A stretch of 64,000 nt of DNA from Acinetobacter ihumii (GTDB lineage: Bacteria; Pseudomonadota; Gammaproteobacteria; Pseudomonadales; Moraxellaceae), in NCBI RefSeq assembly GCF_900625095.1, contig NZ_LR130760.1, positions 62,125-126,124 on the forward strand, written 5' to 3'. The notes below the pieces were generated by a model, which was not told the DNA's origin, did not search any database, and saw only the letters and a program-made list of their open reading frames with translations. Shown one piece after another: positions 57,996 to 64,000 of this stretch. The position numbers and the translations under genes are program-made. Each line of letters begins with the position of its first letter. Position 1 is the stretch's first letter.

Positions 57996-58973
57996 ATGAC
58001 CCATGCCATCGATTTTAAAAAAATTGCATTGGAAACCATTGCGATTGAACAACATGCCTTAGATGTATTAGCCAATCAAATTGATGATCATTTCAATCAG
58101 GCTTGCGAGATTATTTTGCAATGTCAGGGGCGCGTAGTGGTAACAGGTATGGGCAAGTCTGGGCATATCGGTCGCAAAATGGCAGCCACCTTTGCCTCTA
58201 CAGGCACACCTTCTTTCTTTATGCATCCGGGTGAAGCAGGGCATGGCGATTTAGGCATGCTGGTTCGGGGTGATGTCCTCATTGCGATTTCCAATTCAGG
58301 AAAAAGCGATGAAATTATGATGTTGATGCCTTTAATCAAACATCTTGAAGTGCCATTAATTACCATCAGCCGTGATAACACCGGTCCAATGCCTAAAAAT
58401 GCAGATGTGGCCTTAACATTGGGTGAATCTAATGAAGCTTGCCCTTTAGGTCTAGCACCCACCTCAAGTACAACAGCAACATTGGTATTGGGCGATGCCT
58501 TGGCTGTGGCTTTACTTGAGGCACGTGGTTTTACTGCTGATGACTTTGCGCGTTCCCATCCAGCTGGGGCTTTGGGTAAACGGTTACTCTTGCACGTTAA
58601 GCACCTTATGCATACAGGTGAAGAGCTTCCTAAAGTTTCGCCGAATACGCCGATGAATCAAGTGCTTTATGAAATTTCAAATAAACGTTTAGGTTTAACC
58701 ACGATTGTTGATGAACAAGATCATTTATTAGGTATTTTTACTGATGGTGATTTACGACGCCTGATTGATAAACAACAAGGTTTTGATGTGAAATTACCAG
58801 TGTCTGCGGTCATGATTCAACACCCAGCAACAATTTCTCAAGAAGCCCGTGCAGTTGAAGCATTGAAACAACTCAATGCTAAACATATCAACCAGTTTGT
58901 GGTAGTAGACGATCAAAATAAAGTCATTGGCGTAATTAGTATGCATGATCTGATTCAGGCAGGAGTAAATTAA
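57996..58973 (+). CDS. kdsD: arabinose 5-phosphate isomerase
   Basis: Makes D-arabinose 5-phosphate for Kdo synthesis. 325 residues: SIS domain (GMGKSGHIG, MHPGEAGHGDLGM) and a C-terminal CBS pair. ATG 57996 fits the family; GTG 57972 is an in-frame alternative and neither has a strong ribosome site. First gene of the kdsD-kdsC-lptC-lptA-lptB operon. Confidence 0.93.
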   Translation: MTHAIDFKKIALETIAIEQHALDVLANQIDDHFNQACEIILQCQGRVVVTGMGKSGHIGRKMAATFASTGTPSFFMHPGEAGHGDLGMLVRGDVLIAISNSGKSDEIMMLMPLIKHLEVPLITISRDNTGPMPKNADVALTLGESNEACPLGLAPTSSTTATLVLGDALAVALLEARGFTADDFARSHPAGALGKRLLLHVKHLMHTGEELPKVSPNTPMNQVLYEISNKRLGLTTIVDEQDHLLGIFTDGDLRRLIDKQQGFDVKLPVSAVMIQHPATISQEARAVEALKQLNAKHINQFVVVDDQNKVIGVISMHDLIQAGVN

Positions 58974-58976
58974 TAC

Positions 58977-59516
58977 ATGGCTTCTTATGCATTACTTGAA
59001 CAGGCACGTCATATACAGGCTTTGGTTCTGGATGTTGACGGCATCTTAAGCGACGGATTTGTGACGCTGACCAATAATGGCGATGAAATTAAATCTTTTG
59101 ACATCCGTGATGGATTGGGGATGAAGCTGGTGCAACAGGCTGGCTTAAAAGTCATTATTATTACCGGGCGTAAAAGTCAAATCGTTGAAAAAAGAATGTC
59201 TGACTTGGGTGTTGATCTGGTCTTTCAAGGGCGAGAAGATAAAGGTGTGGCACTGCGTGAAGCATGCGCTCAATTTAATTTAACCCCGAATGACTGTTTA
59301 TATATGGGCGATGACTGGCCTGATCTGTCTGCCTTTGCGATAGCAGGCATGAGTGTGACTGTGCCAAATGGACACGTAGAATTACGCCGTAGAGCGGATC
59401 TGGTTACTCAGGCGATGGGTGGTCGTGGAGCTGTGCGTGAAGTCTGTGATATGTTACTGAATGCAAAAGGAGTTTACGAAGAACTTCTTGTAAAATATCT
59501 TACAGTACCTCATTAA
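58977..59516 (+). CDS. kdsC: 3-deoxy-D-manno-octulosonate 8-phosphate phosphatase
   Basis: HAD-family phosphatase of the Kdo pathway, 179 residues. The catalytic motif DVDGILSDG lies near residue 20, with GDDWPDL near residue 118. Four base pairs after kdsD. Gene order matches the conserved lipopolysaccharide operon. Confidence 0.95.
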   Translation: MASYALLEQARHIQALVLDVDGILSDGFVTLTNNGDEIKSFDIRDGLGMKLVQQAGLKVIIITGRKSQIVEKRMSDLGVDLVFQGREDKGVALREACAQFNLTPNDCLYMGDDWPDLSAFAIAGMSVTVPNGHVELRRRADLVTQAMGGRGAVREVCDMLLNAKGVYEELLVKYLTVPH

Positions 59517-59554
59517 TAGTTTAAGCCAGTGAAAAAGGTGATATTGCGTCGCTT

Positions 59555-60103
59555 ATGGATACCAGAGTTTTATATATTGTCGCGATTCTCATCGCAGCCA
59601 TAAGTGGTGGTTATTATTACTACAGTGGCAAAGCCAAGAGACTTGAGGCAGATGGCAGTCGTAATATGACTTATTCTGCTCAAGACATTCACTTGACACA
59701 AACCAATGATCATGGACATCTTTACATACGGGCTCAAGTTGATCGACTCGAGCAAAATATGCAAAAACAAACGTCACGATTAGAAAATTTGCACGCTGCA
59801 ATGTATGAAAATGGTCAGGTGAATGCGACCTTCTTTTCAAAAGTTGCCAATGGCTATGATGACAACGAAAAAGTGATTCTTTCTGGAGATGTTGTGGCAA
59901 CTAAACTGGCTGAACAAGGTGAGATTGTTTTTCGTACAGATGAGTTAACCACTTACCCATCCACAAAAATGATTGAAACCAGTCATCAGGTTGATGTGCA
60001 ATCACCACAGGCTTCTTTTATCAGCAATGGTTTAAAAGCTAATCTGGAAAATGGACAATACGAGTTTTTTAATATTCGAGGAAAGTATGCACCAAACTCT
60101 TAA
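59555..60103 (+). CDS. lptC: LPS export ABC transporter periplasmic protein LptC
   Basis: 182 residues, one N-terminal membrane anchor (about residues 5-24) and a periplasmic beta-jellyroll part. LptC proteins have low sequence conservation, so the call leans on topology and position between kdsC and lptA. The 3' end overlaps lptA by 17 bp. Confidence 0.85.
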   Translation: MDTRVLYIVAILIAAISGGYYYYSGKAKRLEADGSRNMTYSAQDIHLTQTNDHGHLYIRAQVDRLEQNMQKQTSRLENLHAAMYENGQVNATFFSKVANGYDDNEKVILSGDVVATKLAEQGEIVFRTDELTTYPSTKMIETSHQVDVQSPQASFISNGLKANLENGQYEFFNIRGKYAPNS

Positions 60104-60635
60104 TTCGATGTCTTGTTTGACTTTCCTAAAACAAATTTGCAGCTTGAGTGTGGTTGCGATGATCTCTGCGTCTGCTTTGGCACTTCCTTCAGACCGAAAT
60201 CAACCCATTTCTCTGGTGGCTGATAAAGCAACCTACAATGATAAAACAGGAATCACCACTTATACGGGTAATGTCGTCATTGAGCAGGGCACGATGAAGC
60301 TTCAGGCAGATTCGATCGTCGCGCAGCTGAATGAAAAACGTAAAATACAAACTATTACCGCCAATGGACGACCATCGAAATTTCAGCAACAAATCAGTGC
60401 TGAAAAAGGAATTGCACGTGGTGAGGCGCAAAAGATTGTCTACAACGCAGATAGCGGGATTATCACCTTAAATGGAAATGCCTATTTATTTCAGGATGGT
60501 GCCAGCATTCGGGGTAATAGCCTGAAATATAGTATGAATAAGGGTGATATTGAAGCACAGGGCTCAAGTTCTAATCGTGTCCAACTGATTATTCCACCAT
60601 CAAGTTCGAGAAGTTTTCCAGGAGCGCGTGATTAA
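60087..60635 (+). CDS. lptA: LPS transport periplasmic protein LptA
   Basis: 182 residues. Signal peptide ending ALA near residue 33, followed by an OstA-type repeat region ([20 protein letters not shown], a typical LptA opening). ATG 60087 has AGGAAAG 5 nt upstream; ATG 60051 is in frame but lacks a ribosome site. Forms the periplasmic bridge between LptC and LptD. Stop overlaps the lptB start by 1 bp. Confidence 0.92.
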   Translation: MHQTLNSMSCLTFLKQICSLSVVAMISASALALPSDRNQPISLVADKATYNDKTGITTYTGNVVIEQGTMKLQADSIVAQLNEKRKIQTITANGRPSKFQQQISAEKGIARGEAQKIVYNADSGIITLNGNAYLFQDGASIRGNSLKYSMNKGDIEAQGSSSNRVQLIIPPSSSRSFPGARD

Positions 60636-61381
60636 TGGAGCAGTCACTTCAAAAACCACAAACCCTTTGCATCAAACATCTAGCAAAAAATTATAATAAA
60701 CGCTGGGTGGTGAAGGATGTATCTTTTCAAATGCAAAGTGGACAGATTGTGGGATTGCTTGGTCCAAATGGTGCAGGTAAAACCACAAGCTTTTATATGG
60801 TGGTGGGGTTGGTGCGTATGGATAAAGGAGAAATCCATTTAGATCAGCAGGATCTTTCTCATTTGGCCATGCATGAACGTGCCAGAAAAGGCATTGGCTA
60901 TTTACCACAAGAAGCTTCTATTTTTAGAAAGCTTACCATTGCCGAAAATATTATGGCGATATTGGAAACACGTAAAGATTTAAATAAACAACAGCGTGAA
61001 CAACGTCTTAGTGAATTACTGGCTGACTTTAAAATTGGTCATATTAAAGATTCTTTAGGAATGAGTGTTTCGGGTGGTGAGCGTCGTCGTGCGGAAATTG
61101 CGCGTGCTTTAGCAGCTGATCCTAAATTTATGTTGTTAGATGAACCATTCGCAGGGGTTGATCCCATTTCAGTGGGTGATATTAAAGAAATTATTCGCAA
61201 TCTGAAAGAACGTGGAATTGGTGTTTTAATTACGGATCATAATGTACGTGAAACATTGGCCATTTGTGAACATGCTTATATTGTGAGTGAAGGTTCGGTG
61301 ATTGCTGAAGGTTCTCCACAAGAGATTTTAGAAAATGAACAGGTCAGAAAAGTCTATCTTGGTGATGACTTTACGGTTTAA
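60635..61381 (+). CDS. lptB: LPS export ABC transporter ATP-binding protein LptB
   Basis: 248-residue ATPase powering lipopolysaccharide extraction by LptFG. Walker A GPNGAGKT (43-50), signature VSGGERRR, Walker [12 protein letters not shown] and switch histidine in ITDHNV. Last gene of the operon. Confidence 0.96.
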   Translation: MEQSLQKPQTLCIKHLAKNYNKRWVVKDVSFQMQSGQIVGLLGPNGAGKTTSFYMVVGLVRMDKGEIHLDQQDLSHLAMHERARKGIGYLPQEASIFRKLTIAENIMAILETRKDLNKQQREQRLSELLADFKIGHIKDSLGMSVSGGERRRAEIARALAADPKFMLLDEPFAGVDPISVGDIKEIIRNLKERGIGVLITDHNVRETLAICEHAYIVSEGSVIAEGSPQEILENEQVRKVYLGDDFTV

Positions 61382-61898
61382 TTATATTACTTGATAAAAG
61401 TAAATTCGTTAAGAATATCGAATTTACTTTTATCTGATATTGAAAATTTTTATCATAATTTTCTTCAATAATTTTTTAAAAATTAGATGAAATTTATAAT
61501 AAAAATATGTAATATTTTTAATTATTTTTTCCTATTTAGCTAAATACTAAAAATTTATACTTTATTGTTCTATTGAGTTTTAATGGCTTGACTTGGGAAT
61601 TGCTTAAATTGAAATAATTTAAGATCATAAAAATTTAAGACAAAAAAGCTTTCTATTTTATTTTAATAGTTTATTAATTTTTTAAATAAAAAATATATGT
61701 TCTTGTAAAATTTCCAAAATCATTTTGTTTGTATGATTAACTTTATATCAATTTTTTTTATATATAAGCAAAATATATCATTTTCCCTAATGCAAATTAT
61801 TCATATATTTTTTATAAAAAGTGTGACATGTTTAACTTTTTAATGTAATTTATAAGAATTAATTTTTATACAAAATTTTACATTTATTGGGGGTTTTT
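61382..61898. other. AT-rich gap after lptB
   Basis: About 517 bp of very AT-rich sequence. A perfect 16-bp stem (61393-61408 / 61419-61434) lies just after lptB and probably ends the operon. The rest shows no gene; it must hold the promoter of the lipoprotein gene. Confidence 0.5.
61393..61434 (+). terminator. long hairpin after lptB
   Basis: A 16-bp perfect stem with a 10-nt loop, 11 bp after the lptB stop. No T-run beyond the stem, whose 3' arm is T-rich. Confidence 0.6.
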
Positions 61899-62318
61899 AT
61901 GGTTCGTAACTATTCTGTTGCTGTTTTAAGTCTCAGCCTAGCAGCATGTATGACATCACTCAGTCCTTACTCAAAGCCTTCGGATTTATTATTTCAGAAA
62001 AAAGATACAGTTAAGACTCAAGTCATACATGTGTCACGAGATAATAAGCTATGTGCCAATGATAATGAGAATAGACAGACTTGTCCGATTGGTTTTTTTG
62101 TGGATGATTTTAAAGCTGGAAATTTCTACATTAATAATCAGGCAGATTTTTATTTAAAGCCTGATAGTTATGTTATTAAAGTCAAAAGTTGTAAAACAAA
62201 ATGCGAAACCTATCAATTGAAAATTAATCTACATGATCCTTATCAGAATAAGAATTTTAAAATCTCAATCGATAGCAATGACAAGCCTTTTATCACTCAA
62301 GTCAATACTAAAAAGTGA
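61899..62318 (+). CDS. small putative lipoprotein of unknown function
   Basis: 139 residues. A short hydrophobic leader ends in the lipobox SLAAC, giving lipidation at C17. Later cysteine pairs (CANDNENRQTC; CKTKC) could form disulfides. ATG 61899 has GGGGG 5 nt upstream; an in-frame TTG at 61887 is less likely. I do not recognise the family. It precedes the adhesin gene by 267 bp. Confidence 0.7.
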   Translation: MVRNYSVAVLSLSLAACMTSLSPYSKPSDLLFQKKDTVKTQVIHVSRDNKLCANDNENRQTCPIGFFVDDFKAGNFYINNQADFYLKPDSYVIKVKSCKTKCETYQLKINLHDPYQNKNFKISIDSNDKPFITQVNTKK

Positions 62319-62487
62319 GTTGACTCTAAGAAATTTATTCTGACTGGCTAAGTAAGAGTGAAAAGAAACGAGATGTAATTTTTTAAAAAAAGATTATGTC
62401 TAATCAAATAGATGATAACCAATCTTTTTAATGATATTTGATGAAAAAGTTGGTGCTTGGCGGAATTTGATCTTTCTTGACAGGCTA

Positions 62488-62568
62488 ATGCTCAAAGGAT
62501 TGAGCATAACAATAGAAAGCAAATTACCAATTATGTATTAAGGGTTTAAATAATGGGGTCGCCCATTA
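62488..62568 (+). other. two leader hairpins before the adhesin gene
   Basis: ATGCTCAA-AGGA-TTGAGCAT (62488-62507) and TAATGGG / CCCATTA (62551-62557 / 62562-62568). The second covers an alternative start codon (ATG 62553) and lies 17 bp before ATG 62586. Possible terminator of the lipoprotein gene and translation-control element. Confidence 0.4.
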
Positions 62569-62585
62569 TATTTGGGTATACAGGT

Positions 62586-64000
62586 ATGACTAAATTCATT
62601 GTTACAGAAAAGAAATCTTTAGAAAAAAATACGGTAGATAACTCGCAAATTATATTAAAAGCGGCTGCTATCGTTCAGGTCAACTTACATCGAAAAGATG
62701 TCGCTGAGTTTATTCAGAATGGCAATAATTTAATTTTAAAACTTCAGAACGGCGATATTATCACAATTGAAAATTTCTTCGTTCAATACGAAGATAAACT
62801 CGTTTCAGATTTAGTTTTTGAAGACAATGAGTGCGCTTTTTTATGGTTTGATTGGAATAATGGAGCACCACTATTTAAAGAAATTTCAGGTTTGGAAAGT
62901 CTTTTACCAATAGCAAGTGGGGCTAGTTCAGGTGCATTATGGCCTTGGGTTGCAGGTGGGGCTGCGATTGTTGGTGGTGTTGCATTGGCAGGTGGTGGAG
63001 GCAGTGGAGGTGGAAACTCCAATAATGCGACTCCGAATAATAAGGTCCCACAAGTTCTTGATATCGATAAAGAACAGCCTATCAGTGTTGTGGAAGACAA
63101 ACCTAAAACTGGGACAATTGTAAATGTTACAGATCCAGACGGTGATGATCTTACCTATACAGTCAGCAGCAACCCAAGCCACGGTACCGTAACGATTGAC
63201 CCGGCGACAGGTGCCTATACCTATACACCTGCTGCCAATTACAATGGCAACGATAGCTTTGTGGTGACGGTTGCTGATGGCAAAGGGGGCAGCACCACAG
63301 TGACTGTTCCAGTCACTGTGACTGCGGTGAATGATGCACCAGTGGCACAAGCGATCACAGCAACAGGAGCAGAAGACAGCATCATTGCGGTGAGCCTCAG
63401 TGGTACCGATGTGGATGGCACGGTAGTGAGCTTCAAGCTCAGCACACTTCCAGCCAATGGCAGCTTCTACAGCAATGCTGCTGGGACAGGCATTGCATTA
63501 ACGACCACAGATGTGATCACAGCGAGCACAAACGGAGCGACGATCTACTTCAAACCGAATGCGGACTGGAATGGCAATACCAACTTCCAATACAGTGCAA
63601 CCGACAACAATGGTTTAGTCTCAAGCAGCACTGCGACAGGCACCATTACTGTGACTGCGGTGAATGATGCGCCAACTGCAACAGCCAGTTCAATCAGCAC
63701 CGATGAAGACACGCCGGTGAATGGCAGCGTAGTTGGACAAGATGTCGATGGGGACAGCTTAACTTATAGCGTAAGCGGTAATCCAAGCCACGGTACCGTG
63801 ACGATTGATCCGGCGACCGGTGCCTATACCTATACACCTGCCGCCAATTACAACGGCAATGACAGCTTTGAAGTCAAAGTAGATGATGGCAAAGGTGGCA
63901 GCACCACAGTGACTGTTCCAATCACTGTGACTGCGGTGAATGATGCACCGACAGCGACAGCCAGCTCAATCAGCACCGATGAAGACACGCCAGTGAATGG
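62586..64000 (+). CDS. Bap-like biofilm-associated adhesin, 5' part
   Basis: 471 codons are visible; the gene runs off the right edge. The N terminus (about residues 1-135) matches the BapA-prefix type region of Acinetobacter Bap and BLP proteins, ending in a glycine-rich hydrophobic stretch ([20 protein letters not shown]). Then cadherin/Ig-like tandem repeats of about 92 residues follow, with TAVNDAP linkers and [13 protein letters not shown] segments. ATG 62553 is in frame with an AGGG ribosome site and would add 11 residues. Cell-surface adhesion role is inferred from the family. Confidence 0.85.
   Translation, partial: MTKFIVTEKKSLEKNTVDNSQIILKAAAIVQVNLHRKDVAEFIQNGNNLILKLQNGDIITIENFFVQYEDKLVSDLVFEDNECAFLWFDWNNGAPLFKEISGLESLLPIASGASSGALWPWVAGGAAIVGGVALAGGGGSGGGNSNNATPNNKVPQVLDIDKEQPISVVEDKPKTGTIVNVTDPDGDDLTYTVSSNPSHGTVTIDPATGAYTYTPAANYNGNDSFVVTVADGKGGSTTVTVPVTVTAVNDAPVAQAITATGAEDSIIAVSLSGTDVDGTVVSFKLSTLPANGSFYSNAAGTGIALTTTDVITASTNGATIYFKPNADWNGNTNFQYSATDNNGLVSSSTATGTITVTAVNDAPTATASSISTDEDTPVNGSVVGQDVDGDSLTYSVSGNPSHGTVTIDPATGAYTYTPAANYNGNDSFEVKVDDGKGGSTTVTVPITVTAVNDAPTATASSISTDEDTPVN
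63174..64000 (+). repeat. tandem coding repeats of the adhesin gene
   Basis: Near-identical DNA repeats: a segment starting CCAAGCCACGGTACCGT at 63174 returns at 63783 (609 bp, 203 codons). ACAGCCAG(T/C)TCAATCAGC at 63681 returns at 63957 (276 bp, 92 codons). ACTGTGACTGCGGTGAATGA occurs three times (about 63315, 63649 and 63925). Confidence 0.9.

Noticed and set aside
62783..63350. minus-strand frames opposite the adhesin repeats
   Set aside because: Proline/threonine-rich translations that mirror the repeat DNA on the coding strand.
62586..64000. possible CRISPR-like periodic repeats
   Set aside because: The repeats are long (276-609 bp), in frame and encode Ig-like domains; no short direct repeats with unique spacers occur anywhere in the window.

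Overview
The window looks like an Acinetobacter chromosome. It is AT-rich, and it carries the ben-cat supra-operonic cluster in the order known from A. baylyi ADP1, with protein lengths and diagnostic residues of BenM, CatM and CatA that match ADP1 numbering. The right end carries the cysS / kdsD-kdsC-lptCAB core block and the start of a Bap-like giant adhesin.

Layout. (1) 1-1478: ahpF, minus strand, running off the left edge. (2) 2024-10958: benP-benK, benM (minus) and benABCDE for benzoate uptake and conversion to catechol. (3) 11676-21894: catA, two overlapping dynamin-like GTPase genes, catM (minus), catBC and catIJFD, the beta-ketoadipate route from catechol to succinyl-CoA and acetyl-CoA. 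A structured non-coding block of about 415 bp separates catJ from catF. (4) 22012-28189: an AraC-type regulator and an iif-like indole oxidation operon (iifABCDE). (5) 28514-33106, minus strand: a second AraC-type regulator and antCBA, anthranilate 1,2-dioxygenase. Blocks 3 to 5 together encode a complete predicted route indole -> anthranilate -> catechol -> central metabolism.

(6) 33315-55459: an accessory region that I cannot assign to a described pathway. It holds two parallel sets of genes: two fused permease-ATPase polar amino acid ABC transporters, two periplasmic binding proteins, two class II aldolase-like proteins, two closely related GTG-start LysR regulators and two Fe(II)-type oxygenases of different families. 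With them are a RidA-like protein, a DUF1028 protein, an ArgE-like deacylase, a flavin monooxygenase, a porin, a sugar-isomerase-like protein, a guanidinobutyrase-like ureohydrolase and a D-2-hydroxyacid dehydrogenase. Conserved non-coding elements link its promoters: a gap-free 46-bp match (41/46) before two operons, and a 37-bp match before two transport genes. This is the best candidate for an undescribed catabolic system, probably for a nitrogen-rich, amino-acid-like compound.

(7) 55460-64000: a non-coding stretch beside tRNA-Gly(GCC), then cysS (minus), the kdsD-kdsC-lptC-lptA-lptB envelope operon, a small lipoprotein and the 5' part of a tandem-repeat adhesin gene that continues past the right edge.

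Regulation visible in the DNA: ATAC-N7-GTAT sites for BenM/CatM before benP, benA, catA and catB; XylS-like (T/C)GCA-N6-GGNNA direct repeats before iifA and antA; and intrinsic terminators inside two apparent operons (catC/catI and iifD/iifE). All functional names rest on recognised motifs, lengths and gene order read by eye; no database search was run.
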